NCBI RefSeq assembly: GCF_963677715.1
Contig: NZ_OY782494.1
Span: forward strand, 1-56,653
DNA from: an uncultured Bacteroides sp.
GTDB lineage: Bacteria > Bacteroidota > Bacteroidia > Bacteroidales > Bacteroidaceae
Length of the DNA stretch: 56,653 bases
Direction of reading: 5' to 3'
Shown: positions 10,901-19,977 of the stretch, piece after piece
Numbering within the stretch: the stretch's first letter is position 1
How the letters are laid out: each line of letters begins with the position of its first letter
Translations under genes and position numbers: made by a program
The notes under the pieces: generated by a model
Databases searched by the model: none
What the model was told of the DNA's origin: nothing
What the model saw: only the letters and a program-made list of their open reading frames with translations

Positions 10901-11161
10901 AAATTTGTTGAGGATGGTTCTTATCTGCGTATTCAGTCAATCTCTCTAGGTTATACTTTTCCTAATAAGTGGGTAAATAAACTAGGGCTTCAGAATTTGA
11001 AACTTTATTGTAATCTTCAAAATGTGTATACTTTCACAAAATATAAAGGTTATGACCCGGAGATTGGCTCTTCTAATCAAGATGCTTTGTTGACTGGCTT
11101 TGATAACTACCGTTATCCTTCTCCCAGAATTTATACATTTGGCTTAAATCTTACATTCTAA
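7988..11161 (+). CDS. SusC-like TonB-dependent outer-membrane transporter (xylan locus, copy 1)
   Basis: TonB-dependent porin that imports glycan oligosaccharides through the outer membrane, with SusD as lid. The 1057-residue protein has a signal peptide ending at WAFAQ, a carboxypeptidase-regulatory-like domain at about 30-110, a TonB-box region (VLDEVVVVGYG), a plug domain with FVIDGVIIDG and GARAANGVIIITTKRG, and a C-terminal barrel ending in LNLTF. It is first in a four-gene unit with susD1, a binding lipoprotein and GH10. Paired order and neighbours resemble the Xus (xylan utilisation system) genes of Prevotella/Bacteroides. Its first residues and leader are nearly identical to those of the second SusC, although the rest of the proteins differ. 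Confidence 0.95.
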   Translation: MKNTNHYSRPLGLFIMLCLIPIWAFAQTIAVKGVVKDSSGEPVIGASVLEVGTNNGTITDLEGGFTLKVSAKAKLNFSFIGYQKQEIFVAGKTHFNIVMKEDTKVLDEVVVVGYGQMKRSDLTGSVVSVSSDAISKSVITSVDQVLQGRAAGVQVQQNSGMPGASSSIRIRGISSLNASNEPIFVIDGVIIDGSTGSGTDNALSSINPSDIVSMDVLKDASATAIYGARAANGVIIITTKRGKNGEAKITYDGYVGWQEMPKKLDMLNLREYAELKNVKSGKDYSGNYWGIVTADDNFVRPDLLSEGTDWQDEMFQKAMMTSHNLSVTGGNEQSNYALGAGYLNQDGIAIGSGFRRLNLRGSFDSQVKKYLKMGINFAFSNSRQKLTVSDESLIETALKQTPNVAVRNADGTFDGPDTDDYVQNNPVGLAMLNDNRNEKMGIRANTYAEATIIKGLTFKTELSFDYGITNTYKFSPSYTFGAIENDTREGDYSKSYNKYWSWRNILTYNNTFGLHNITAMLGQEMQKSHWEYLYGSRKGYLSNSATDLTLGDPSTAQNNGNSGESSILSYFGRLFYSYNDKYLLTFTMRRDGSSKFYKDNRWGWFPSAAFAWKISNEDFLKDNDVINNLKLRVGWGAVGNQNTENNAYLATYSSVGTIWGTGLLAANTPNQDLKWETTYSGNIGLDLNLFQNRIEFIADFYYKKTKDLLLQVPLPAYVGTTGAGSTSAPWKNIGSLENKGIELTLNTVNIDKRGFQWKSSFIFSLNRNKVKELDTESSLINKTYQSGSKTTIITRTAVGKAIGQFYGYKVIGRFEKATDFYYKDAEGNIKPTAIPADMSIGKNSVWIGDYIFEDRDKNGIIDEQDRDYIGNPEPDFTYGIGNTFSYKGFDLSIYLNGSYGNEVVNWTRKDLENPRESTNLLKDALDYAKLGLINADGPDDYRNVEIIGGNPHGARMAASTATNDNNYRFSDKFVEDGSYLRIQSISLGYTFPNKWVNKLGLQNLKLYCNLQNVYTFTKYKGYDPEIGSSNQDALLTGFDNYRYPSPRIYTFGLNLTF

Positions 11162-11174
11162 ATTTATAAAGAAA

Positions 11175-12815
11175 ATGAATATGAAAGCAAGTAAATATAT
11201 ATACGCACTTGTACTGGTAACCTCTTTAACTTTTACAGGATGTAGCGATTTCTTGGATACAGAAAATAATTCGAGTATCACGGGAGATAATTTTTATCAG
11301 AGTGAAGAGGATTTTAGCGCAGCTACAGCAGCCCTATATAATAAGGTCTGGTTTGATTTTAATGATAAGTTCTATTACGGGATGGGTGATGGGCGTGGAT
11401 TTAATTTATATGCACCTTACTCCGATTATATTTATCCTTTTACTGATTTGAATGAAACGGGGCTTACCGGTCCGTTGGTTTCTGCTTGGGGAGCATTATA
11501 CAATGTTGTTCAACAATCTAACAGAGTTATTATAGGTATTGAGGGGAGTTCCTTTAGTGATCAGGATATTAAAAATGAATACATTGGTGAGGCTCGCTTC
11601 ATGCGTGGAGTAGCTTATAGCTATTTGGCTATGTTATGGGGAAATGTGATTGTTAGTGAGAATACAAATGATTTAATAAGCAATCCGATTGTGAATACCA
11701 ATCCAACTTCGGACGTTTTTGAATTTGCTATGCGTGATTTGGAATTTGCTGCAAAATATCTGCCTAAAACGGCTACGGCTAAGGGTCGCGTTAATAAATA
11801 TAGCGCTTATGCTTTGCTTTCACGCGTATATCTTACTTATGCCGGATATAGTGATAACCCTAATAGTGGAACACGTAGTCAAGAATATCTGGATTTAGCC
11901 AAAAAGGCTGCTGATAAAGTAATTACAGAAAGTGACTTCAAAATATTGGATAATTATGAAGATCTTTTCAAGATTGAGAATAATAATAATGCAGAGTCTG
12001 TTTTTGCTCTTCAATGGATTCCAAATGGTGCATATGGAGAAGCAAATACGTTGCAATCTTATTTAGCTTGTGGATCTGAGATAACAAATGATGCAGCGGC
12101 TTGGGGCTATTGGACGCGTGCTCAACCAAATGTGGTATGGGAGTATGAAGTTGGTGATCTCCGTAGAAAAGCTACTTGGATGGCTTATGGTGATCATTAT
12201 GATGAAATTCAAATAGCCAATGGTGGATATACCTATGACAAAACAGATGAGGCGCTAAATGTAAAAAAGTATGTTTGTGGTTCTACCAAAGACAATGCAA
12301 AGATTTCACAGCAAGATTGCCCTATCAATACGTATATGATGCGCTTAGCTGAAGTTTATCTTATTTATGCAGAAGCGGTGTTGGGTAATAATGCTAGTAC
12401 AACAGATGAAATGGCTTTGAAATATTTTAATAAAATTCGTACCCGTGCAGGTTTAGAGCCTAAAGATGTAATTACGTATGAAGATATTCGTCACGAACGT
12501 CGTATGGAGCTTTGCATGGAAGGACAATATTGGTATGACTTGGTACGTAGGGCATACTATAAACAGCAGGAGGTCATTAATTATATTAAAAATCAACAGC
12601 GAGATGTGATAACGCCCGTACTTTGGGATGAAAACTCACAGACCTTAACAATTGATGATAGTCGTGACCCAGGTAATCGTTCTGTTGGAACTATCGATGA
12701 AAGTATATTTTTGTTGCCTTATCCTGAATCGGAAACTGTTCAGAACCCATTATTAAAGGCTGATCCTGTCTCTTACGAATTTAAAGAAGATAGAATTACT
12801 GATTTGTTTAATTAA
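11175..12815 (+). CDS. SusD-like surface glycan-binding lipoprotein (copy 1)
   Basis: Outer-membrane lipoprotein that caps the SusC1 barrel and binds xylan fragments. The 546-residue product has a lipobox ending TFTGCSDF and the family's N-terminal SDFLDTEN motif, an alpha-helical TPR-like core, and the late motif RHERRMELCMEGQYWYDLVR, here cited by its RRMELCMEG core. It begins 13 nt after the SusC1 stop, so the pair is co-transcribed. Ligand identity comes only from the locus context. Confidence 0.95.
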   Translation: MNMKASKYIYALVLVTSLTFTGCSDFLDTENNSSITGDNFYQSEEDFSAATAALYNKVWFDFNDKFYYGMGDGRGFNLYAPYSDYIYPFTDLNETGLTGPLVSAWGALYNVVQQSNRVIIGIEGSSFSDQDIKNEYIGEARFMRGVAYSYLAMLWGNVIVSENTNDLISNPIVNTNPTSDVFEFAMRDLEFAAKYLPKTATAKGRVNKYSAYALLSRVYLTYAGYSDNPNSGTRSQEYLDLAKKAADKVITESDFKILDNYEDLFKIENNNNAESVFALQWIPNGAYGEANTLQSYLACGSEITNDAAAWGYWTRAQPNVVWEYEVGDLRRKATWMAYGDHYDEIQIANGGYTYDKTDEALNVKKYVCGSTKDNAKISQQDCPINTYMMRLAEVYLIYAEAVLGNNASTTDEMALKYFNKIRTRAGLEPKDVITYEDIRHERRMELCMEGQYWYDLVRRAYYKQQEVINYIKNQQRDVITPVLWDENSQTLTIDDSRDPGNRSVGTIDESIFLLPYPESETVQNPLLKADPVSYEFKEDRITDLFN

Positions 12816-12829
12816 AAAGATATTAAAGT

Positions 12830-14251
12830 ATGAAAAGCTTACTTTTAAAAAATAGTCTGCGCACATTAACTTTGCTACTGGGTCTCTTTATCCTTTCGTT
12901 TACACATGTCTCTTGTAGTAATGATGATGATAACAATGGCTCCTCAATGACAGTCTCGGGGGTATACTTAGAGAATGCAGATTCCGATGTTCCTGATAGA
13001 TTAGTTGATTTTGCTCGTTTAGGGCAGTTGATTCGTATAGAAGGGGAAGGCTTTACTGGTTTGAAAAAGGTTTATATAAATGGTTATAGCTGTTATTTTA
13101 ATCCGGTATTTGTTTCCGATAAATCTTTTATTGTTAGTGTAAATAAGAATACGCCTACTACAGATGCTGATGAGGGTGTGCGCAATACCATTCGTTTAGT
13201 GAAGGATTCGGGTGATTATACGTATCAATTTAGTATTCGTTCTTCCGCTCCTGGTATTAGCAGTATTTCCAATACGATGGCTAAAGCCGGTGAACCGATT
13301 ATTGTATATGGTGAAGGTCTGGAGGAAGTTACAAAAGTTGTGTTTCCCGGAAATGTGGAGGTGACTGATGGTATTACTCAGAGCGATGATGGTAGCTATT
13401 TTATGGTTACTGTTCCGGAAAACGTATCAGACAACGGCGGTTCTCTTTTTGTAGAATGTGCTAACGGAGGAGCTTATTCTCCTGCCTATTTTAATTATAA
13501 GAAAGGTATTATTCTTGACTTTGATGGAAAAGGGCAACAAGGTTCATGGGGCACAACTGCAAGCATGATCACGCCTGATGATTTGGAGTCAGCCAGTATT
13601 GGCGAAGGAAATACATCCCAAGGTAATTATTGTGTACTTCCTGCTGCTAAGCAACTACCTGTAAGTGCAGGTAAAAATCGTTGTTCTGAAGTTTGGACTG
13701 CGGGCAATGGCGTAGACGATTGGAGTGAAGCTACCTTAGGCATACCTTATACTACTCCGATCGATTCTGTAGGATTCCAGTTCGATATTTATGTGCCTGC
13801 CACTTTACCTTGGAATGAAACAGGTTTTCTGAAAGTCTGTCTTATAAATGGTTTGAATGGTGGTGAATGGGCTTCGTCCGATAATAAGCAATGCTACAAT
13901 TATGTACCCTGGGTTGTTGATGGGAGTGCTGTTCCGTATTCTTCCTCAGGATGGGTTACCGTAACTATTCCGTTTAGCAAGTTCTATTACTTTGCAGCAC
14001 AAAGCAATGTTTCATCACTTACTTTTGCTGATGTGGTGGCACTTCGTGACGCAGCTTCTTATTATAATTTTGGTTTTTATTTTGAAAATTCAGATTTTAC
14101 ATTAGATAAGGTAACTGGCAGTAGTGCTGACGGAACAGTGGAATTTCCTTCCAAAGAAACTTCTGTTAGAATTTATATCGATAATTGGCGTATCGTTCCA
14201 TTGGGAGTTCCTGCTTATTCGGACTTTCCTTCTACAGTAGCCGCAGAGTGA
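12830..14251 (+). CDS. IPT/TIG-domain surface glycan-binding lipoprotein (XusE-like position)
   Basis: Predicted surface glycan-binding protein, 473 residues, with lipobox around THVSCSND followed by an acidic linker (DDDNN), the kind of sequence linked to surface export of Bacteroides lipoproteins. Two IPT/TIG-like beta-sandwiches fit residues about 40-135 and 137-225 ([15 protein letters not shown] is in the second). The C-terminal half, from about 228 (ILDFDGKG), is a larger beta-rich domain that probably holds the glycan site. In xylan loci this position, after susD and before a CBM-bearing GH10, is taken by XusE-type proteins. No enzyme motif is visible. Binding to xylan is inferred. Confidence 0.85.
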   Translation: MKSLLLKNSLRTLTLLLGLFILSFTHVSCSNDDDNNGSSMTVSGVYLENADSDVPDRLVDFARLGQLIRIEGEGFTGLKKVYINGYSCYFNPVFVSDKSFIVSVNKNTPTTDADEGVRNTIRLVKDSGDYTYQFSIRSSAPGISSISNTMAKAGEPIIVYGEGLEEVTKVVFPGNVEVTDGITQSDDGSYFMVTVPENVSDNGGSLFVECANGGAYSPAYFNYKKGIILDFDGKGQQGSWGTTASMITPDDLESASIGEGNTSQGNYCVLPAAKQLPVSAGKNRCSEVWTAGNGVDDWSEATLGIPYTTPIDSVGFQFDIYVPATLPWNETGFLKVCLINGLNGGEWASSDNKQCYNYVPWVVDGSAVPYSSSGWVTVTIPFSKFYYFAAQSNVSSLTFADVVALRDAASYYNFGFYFENSDFTLDKVTGSSADGTVEFPSKETSVRIYIDNWRIVPLGVPAYSDFPSTVAAE

Positions 14252-14272
14252 TAATTTAAAATTGAAATCATT

Positions 14273-16516
14273 ATGAAATACATAAAAATAATTCCGATAA
14301 TTATATTTTTGGCAGCCATTATTACTTCATGCGATGATGAAAAGATGAATTGGCACAAGGACCCTACGCATGGAGAAATAGCATCTTCAGAACTTCCTTT
14401 GGGATTGCAAGAGGCCATCTCGCGTTATGAACCATTAAAATCTTATTTGTCTAATGCTAATTTTAAATTAGGCTGTGGTATTGATTTGAATGAATATACT
14501 AGTAATGACGCGTATAATCAATTGGTAAACGAAAACTTTAATGAAATCACTATTGGTTATGCGATGAAGCACGCTGCTGTAGTAAAGGCCGATGGTTCGC
14601 TTGATTTTACAAACATTGACAATTTGTTTGCTAAAACGAATGCAGCAGGATTATCTGTTTTTGGGCATACTCTAGTATGGCACCAAAATCAGAATGCAGC
14701 TTATCTTAACGGTTTGATAGCACCGACGGTCATTCCTGGTGATGCCGGTAGTAACTCTCTTGATTTGGCTGGTCTACAAGATGGCTCTTTTAGCGGATGG
14801 AGTCGTAATAATCAAGGTGCGGGTATTACGGTCGAAGATAATAAAGGACTCTCCAATGCGGATAAAGCACTTGTTATGATTTCTAGTTCAACTTCATCGA
14901 ATGCCTGGGATCTTCAGATTGCGACTCCGGATATTCCCGTTGTGAGTGGTCATACGTATGAAGTTTCTTTTTATATAAAGAGTGATAAAGCAGGCAAGGG
15001 GCGTATTTCTTTTAGCGGTTTGACTAACGGCTATCCATGGATAAAATGGTATGCCGATAGCGAATCAGCCTCAGAAGCTTTCGAGACTACTTCAACCTGG
15101 AAGCAGGTTGTCTTTACACTTAACGAAAATGATGATGCTTTTACCGGAAACAGCTTCAAGATGAATTTTGATTTTGGTTATCTGCCTGATGTGACTTATA
15201 GTATTGATGTTAATAATATTAAGGTAGTAGATAAAGATGCTACTCCTGCAGTAGTGAATCTTATCTCAAACGGAGATTTTGAAAAAGGTAATCTCGACGG
15301 CTGGGGCGGTTGGGGCAACGGTTCCACAAGAGATGTTTCTGCAGAAGGAGAAGGTTATGGCAATAAAGGATATGCAATGGTACTTACTAATCCTGCTGCA
15401 GCTAGTAATTATAATGCGCAACAAGTTTATACTTTTGATACACCTCTCGAACAAGATGCTGACTATACTCTTACTTTTATGGTAAAGGCTAATACGACAG
15501 CAGCTTTGCAGGTAGAGATTCAATCAGCAGATAATAGTGCTAATTACTATGGTGGAATCAGTGTTGGAACAACTTGGACTCAGGTGGAAAAGACTATTAC
15601 GCCATCTACGGCTGATCGTACGAAGTTGCTTTTTGACTTTGGTGAAACGGCTTGCACGTTTTATATTGATAATATTGTTTTGAGTAAAAACGTTACTACT
15701 AAGAGTCGTGCTTTGACTCGTGCGGCTATTGTTATTGAAAAAACGGATGAAGAGAAGACTCAGATTATAGGTGATGCTATGACCGACTGGATCTCTAAAA
15801 TGGTAACTCACTGCAAGGAGAATGTGAAAGCATGGGATGTTGTGAATGAACCAATGAGAGAAAGCGGAGAACTTCGTGATGGCTCAGAATCTACCGGTGA
15901 TGATGTCTTTTCCTGGATTAAGTATCTGGGTAAAGATTATGCTGTCACTGCATTTAAGCTGGCACGTCAATATGGAAATGGGGATACGGATAAGTTATTT
16001 ATTAATGATTATAATCTGGAAACCAATGAGGCTAAATTGGCTGGTTTAATAGAATATGTTAATTACATAGAAAGCAAAGGAGCAAAAGTAGATGGCATAG
16101 GTACGCAGATGCACTTAAGTCTTAGCGGTAAGGACGATAGCGGCATTGCCACTTTGAAGGGGCAAATAGATAAGATGTTCCAGACTTTGGCTGCAACAGG
16201 CAAACTTATAAAAGTATCTGAATTTGATGTTGCTCTTGGAACCTCATCGCCCACGGATGTTCAGTATGCTGCACAATCGGATATTTATCGATACGTAGTT
16301 GATTCGTATAAGAAGTATATTCCTGAAGTACAGCAATATGGCATTACTGTATGGAGTGTTTCTGATGCAGCAGAGGAACATGAAAATTGGTTGCCTGATG
16401 ATGCACCTTGTCTTTGGGATGCCGATTATGCAAGGAAATATGCTTATAAAGGTTTTGCCGATGGTTTAGCCGGTAAAGATGTAAGCGAGGATTTTAGCGG
16501 TGAACTACAATATTGA
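14273..16516 (+). CDS. GH10 endo-xylanase with two inserted carbohydrate-binding modules, lipoprotein
   Basis: Endo-beta-1,4-xylanase of 747 residues, probably on the cell surface (lipobox IITSCDDE). The GH10 barrel is split. The first part (about 50-155) carries FGHTLVWHQNQ. The barrel then breaks for two CBM4/9-like beta-sandwiches at about 158-325 (DGSFSGWSRN) and 330-475 (NGDFEKGNLDGWGGWG), and resumes at about 500. Acid/base Glu526 (WDVVNEP) and nucleophile Glu650 (VSEFD) are both in the second part. Xylanases with this insertion are known from Bacteroides intestinalis and related gut species. It is last in the first operon; a terminator follows. Confidence 0.95.
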   Translation: MKYIKIIPIIIFLAAIITSCDDEKMNWHKDPTHGEIASSELPLGLQEAISRYEPLKSYLSNANFKLGCGIDLNEYTSNDAYNQLVNENFNEITIGYAMKHAAVVKADGSLDFTNIDNLFAKTNAAGLSVFGHTLVWHQNQNAAYLNGLIAPTVIPGDAGSNSLDLAGLQDGSFSGWSRNNQGAGITVEDNKGLSNADKALVMISSSTSSNAWDLQIATPDIPVVSGHTYEVSFYIKSDKAGKGRISFSGLTNGYPWIKWYADSESASEAFETTSTWKQVVFTLNENDDAFTGNSFKMNFDFGYLPDVTYSIDVNNIKVVDKDATPAVVNLISNGDFEKGNLDGWGGWGNGSTRDVSAEGEGYGNKGYAMVLTNPAAASNYNAQQVYTFDTPLEQDADYTLTFMVKANTTAALQVEIQSADNSANYYGGISVGTTWTQVEKTITPSTADRTKLLFDFGETACTFYIDNIVLSKNVTTKSRALTRAAIVIEKTDEEKTQIIGDAMTDWISKMVTHCKENVKAWDVVNEPMRESGELRDGSESTGDDVFSWIKYLGKDYAVTAFKLARQYGNGDTDKLFINDYNLETNEAKLAGLIEYVNYIESKGAKVDGIGTQMHLSLSGKDDSGIATLKGQIDKMFQTLAATGKLIKVSEFDVALGTSSPTDVQYAAQSDIYRYVVDSYKKYIPEVQQYGITVWSVSDAAEEHENWLPDDAPCLWDADYARKYAYKGFADGLAGKDVSEDFSGELQY

Positions 16517-16548
16517 TTGCAACAGGATAGAGAGCAATAGGTAATTAG

Positions 16549-16585
16549 AAGGATGGAGGAATCGCATGATACTCCATCCTTTTTT
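16549..16585 (+). terminator. Intrinsic terminator after the first xylan operon
   Basis: A stem of GGATGGAG (16551-16558) with CTCCATCC (16572-16579) is followed by a run of six T. It lies 33 nt after the GH10 stop and before the susC2 promoter, so susC1-GH10 and susC2-susD2 are separate transcripts. Confidence 0.85.
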
Positions 16586-16635
16586 CGGAGTGTGAAATCC
16601 GGATATTATCTTTCATGTTGTTTTAATTCAGTGCA

Positions 16636-16704
16636 TGTAACGTATCTGAAGCACTTTGTAACGTACATGCAAGCCAATGTAACTACAGCTCAATAGAATG
16701 AAAC
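16636..16704 (+). promoter_or_regulatory. Four-box 21-bp direct-repeat array before susC2 (candidate HTCS operator)
   Basis: TGTAACG at 16636-16642 and 16657-16663, TGTAAC at 16678-16683 and the one-mismatch TGAAAC at 16699-16704 are spaced exactly 21 bp start to start. The array aligns without gaps to the one before susC1, while the bases between boxes differ. This is the pattern expected when the boxes are kept by protein binding. Confidence 0.8.
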
Positions 16705-16735
16705 AAAAACAAAGAGCTATTATTCTCAGATGTTG

Positions 16736-16743
16736 TATGTTTG
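16736..16743 (+). promoter_or_regulatory. -7 promoter element of susC2 (TATGTTTG)
   Basis: TATGTTTG begins 58 bp after the third repeat box begins, exactly as at the susC1 promoter. The susC2 start is 130 bp from the first base of the element (128 bp at susC1). A -33 element is not evident. Confidence 0.7.
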
Positions 16744-16865
16744 CATTGATGAAACAGTAAATGTTTACTTGAGTCATTATGTTATTGAACTATGGGAATA
16801 GAATCTTATTTCTCTCTCAATGAATTTAAATAATTGTTACTATTATTAATTAAATCAATGATTTT

Positions 16866-19800
16866 ATGAAAAGCACAAATCATTATTCGAGGCCGCTAGG
16901 TCTATTTCTTTTGTTATGTCTTGTACCTTTATGGGCACTTGCACAAACTATTACCGTGAAAGGTGTGGTTAAAGATGCTTCAGGTGAACCTGTTATTGGT
17001 GCCAGTGTACTCGAAACAGGAACAACAAATGGTACTATTACTGATCTTGGAGGAGCATTCAATTTAAAAGTATCGTCTAAAGGTCAGTTAACTATTTCGT
17101 TTATAGGATACCAGACTCAGATAATCAGGGTCGCAGATAAAACGTCTTTTTCCATAACGCTGAAGGAAGATACTAAAGTTCTTGATGAAGTAGTGGTTGT
17201 TGGTTACGGAACAATGAAAAAATTGGATGTCAGTGGAGCCATTGTATCTACCAATTCACAGGTTATACGAGAAGTTCCTTCTACCAATGTAACAACTGCA
17301 TTGCAAGGACGTTTACCGGGTATCGAAATGGCTCAAACGTCAACTCGCCCAGGAGCTACCATGCAAGTCCGTATTCGTGGCGAGCGCTCATTGAATGCAA
17401 CCAATGATCCGTTGATTGTGCTTGATGGAATTCCGTTTGCAGGTTCCATAAACGATATTGCGCCGAGTGATATTAAAAGCATTGACATATTGAAAGATGC
17501 TTCTTCGACTGCTATCTACGGTTCGCGTGGTGCTAACGGAGTCATATTGATAACTACTTTCAGAGGGGTTGCCGGTGGTATGCCGACCGTATCTTATAAT
17601 GGTTATTACGGTATTAAAACCGTAGCTAAGAAGTACGAAGTGTATAACGGAGAAGAGTTTCAGGCGCTACATCATGCAACTGTAAATGAAACCTATAAGG
17701 ATAAATATACTGCTCTGGAACAAGCCTCTATTGATGCCGGAAAATCCACTGATTGGCAGGACCTAATGTATAATAACGCCATGGTAACTAATCATGATTT
17801 AAGTATATCGTCCGGTACACAAAAAGGTTCTTATTCTTTTGGTGGCGGTTTTTACGATGAAACCACAGTATTACCCGGACAAAAATATACTCGTTATTCA
17901 CTCCGTACAGCGATAGATCAGGAGATCGGTAAATATGTTAAAGTCGGATTGAGTTCTCAAAACTCTTACGGAATAACAGATGGAGAAAGCGCCGGATTGA
18001 TGAACAATATTCTGACTCTCTCTCCACTTATGCCCGCTTATAATGATGATGGGAGTATTCGCCAGATACCAACGGAAGGTCATGTTGATACTTACTATAA
18101 TCCATTATTATTGAAAGATAAAGATTTGTGGCAGGAAAACAGAAAACGTTATGCTACTTTCAATTCACTGTATGGCGAAATTAAAATTACAAATAACTTG
18201 AAATACCGTTTAAACGTAGGATTAAGTTATTATCAGGAAAATTACGGTAGATATTATGGATCAGATACTCCGTTCCAAAATGGTGGTGTATCTTCTGCTA
18301 TGGTTCAAAACCGTCATAATACGGTTTGGACAGTAGAAAATTTGCTCTATTACGATAAAGTTTTTGCTCAAAAACATCGTTTAAATGTTACTGCAATGTA
18401 TTCAGCTGAACAATCTGAATATAATCAATCACAGATGAATGCGAATGATTTGCCCGCGGATTACCTGTTTTACTATAATCTTGGGCTTGCTAACGGCGAG
18501 AAAACAATTAATGCGGGTGATCAATCATACAATAAACGTGGTTTGTTATCATATATGGCAAGAGCGCAATATGCTTATGATAATCGTTATATGCTCACCG
18601 TTACGTTCCGTTCAGATGGTTCCTCGGTATTGTCTCCCGGACATCAATGGCATAATTATCCCGCTATTTCAGCCGGATGGAATATCAATAATGAATCTTT
18701 CATGAGTAATTTCAAAGCCATCAGTCAGTTGAAATTACGCTTCGGCTACGGACAAACGTCAAACCAATCCATCAATCCTTATTCGACATTGGGTGGTTTG
18801 TCTCAGGTTCCTTATAATTTTGATAGCAATAACCAATATGGCTATTATGTGTCTACCCTTCCTAATAAAAACCTGGGATGGGAATATACGCAGAATTATA
18901 ATCTCGGTCTTGACTTTGGCTTTTTAGATGGTCGTATAACCGGTTATTTTGATTACTACTATCAAAAGACTAAAGACGTTTTAGTACAGGTACGTCTTCC
19001 TCAAAGTAGCGGTGTGTCTAATCCTATGTGGCAAAACGTTGGTTCAACAGAAAATAAAGGCTTTGAATTTTCTGTATCGGCTCAAATTATTCAACCAAAA
19101 AATAAAGGAGACTTTGGATGGGATATGGATTTCAATATTTATGCGAATCACAATAAATTGGTATCCCTCAATAGCGGTGTAACCCAAGATATTGGAAACG
19201 GATTATTTGTAGGGCATCCTATTAATGTAATCTATGATTATAAAAAGATAGGCATCGTACAGGAAAATGAGGCTCCTTATTTGGGTGAATATACTGCGGG
19301 TCAGATAAAAGTGGCTGATATTGGTGGTGGCCCTAACGGTGAACCCGATGGAAAAATAACTCCTGACGGAGACCGGGAAATACTTGGAACATTTGAACCC
19401 GATTTTGCGGGAGGATTGTCAACTCGTCTCTCTTATAAGAATTTTGACTTCTCAATTGTTAGCTTTTTCAAATCCGGAGGCTTGTTGGTTAGTACTATGC
19501 ACATGCCGCAAAGTTATATGAACATCAACAATGCGCGCCGAAATTCAATCAAAGTAGATTACTGGACTCCTGAACATCCTACAGGAACTTATCCTCAGCC
19601 CGGAAATCAAAGTACGGCTGAAATTAACAACTTTGGTAATACATTAGGTTTTTTCGATGCTTCTTTTTGGAAGGTCAGAACCATATCATTGGGTTATACC
19701 TTTGATACAAAATTCCTTTCTCCTTCCGGCTGTAAGGCTGCCCGTATCTATATAACTTGCCAGAATCCATTTACTTTTTTCTCTCCTTATATGGATGCAG

Positions 19801-19952
19801 GAGGGCTAGATCCTGAAACAACAGGTAGTGGCGCTCAAGCTGCTTCCGATGGACTTAAATCAGGTAGTGGTATCATGGATCGTCAATTGACCATTGGTGT
19901 TAATACACCTCCTACCCGTAATTTCCTGTTAGGTTTAAATCTGACATTTTAA
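16866..19952 (+). CDS. SusC-like TonB-dependent outer-membrane transporter (xylan locus, copy 2)
   Basis: Second TonB-dependent glycan importer, 1028 residues. The signal peptide ends at WALAQ; a carboxypeptidase-regulatory-like domain (about 30-110), TonB-box region (VLDEVVVVGYG), plug (IVLDGIPFAG, YGSRGANGVILITTFRG) and barrel ending LGLNLTF follow. From the plug on it is clearly diverged from SusC1, so the two pairs probably favour different oligosaccharides, for example different lengths or decoration. It has its own promoter and repeat array and is paired with susD2 25 nt downstream. In Prevotella bryantii the xylan locus likewise has two SusCD pairs (XusA/B and XusC/D). Confidence 0.95.
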   Translation: MKSTNHYSRPLGLFLLLCLVPLWALAQTITVKGVVKDASGEPVIGASVLETGTTNGTITDLGGAFNLKVSSKGQLTISFIGYQTQIIRVADKTSFSITLKEDTKVLDEVVVVGYGTMKKLDVSGAIVSTNSQVIREVPSTNVTTALQGRLPGIEMAQTSTRPGATMQVRIRGERSLNATNDPLIVLDGIPFAGSINDIAPSDIKSIDILKDASSTAIYGSRGANGVILITTFRGVAGGMPTVSYNGYYGIKTVAKKYEVYNGEEFQALHHATVNETYKDKYTALEQASIDAGKSTDWQDLMYNNAMVTNHDLSISSGTQKGSYSFGGGFYDETTVLPGQKYTRYSLRTAIDQEIGKYVKVGLSSQNSYGITDGESAGLMNNILTLSPLMPAYNDDGSIRQIPTEGHVDTYYNPLLLKDKDLWQENRKRYATFNSLYGEIKITNNLKYRLNVGLSYYQENYGRYYGSDTPFQNGGVSSAMVQNRHNTVWTVENLLYYDKVFAQKHRLNVTAMYSAEQSEYNQSQMNANDLPADYLFYYNLGLANGEKTINAGDQSYNKRGLLSYMARAQYAYDNRYMLTVTFRSDGSSVLSPGHQWHNYPAISAGWNINNESFMSNFKAISQLKLRFGYGQTSNQSINPYSTLGGLSQVPYNFDSNNQYGYYVSTLPNKNLGWEYTQNYNLGLDFGFLDGRITGYFDYYYQKTKDVLVQVRLPQSSGVSNPMWQNVGSTENKGFEFSVSAQIIQPKNKGDFGWDMDFNIYANHNKLVSLNSGVTQDIGNGLFVGHPINVIYDYKKIGIVQENEAPYLGEYTAGQIKVADIGGGPNGEPDGKITPDGDREILGTFEPDFAGGLSTRLSYKNFDFSIVSFFKSGGLLVSTMHMPQSYMNINNARRNSIKVDYWTPEHPTGTYPQPGNQSTAEINNFGNTLGFFDASFWKVRTISLGYTFDTKFLSPSGCKAARIYITCQNPFTFFSPYMDAGGLDPETTGSGAQAASDGLKSGSGIMDRQLTIGVNTPPTRNFLLGLNLTF

Positions 19953-19977
19953 GTAATCTAACAAAAAAATAGAAAAT

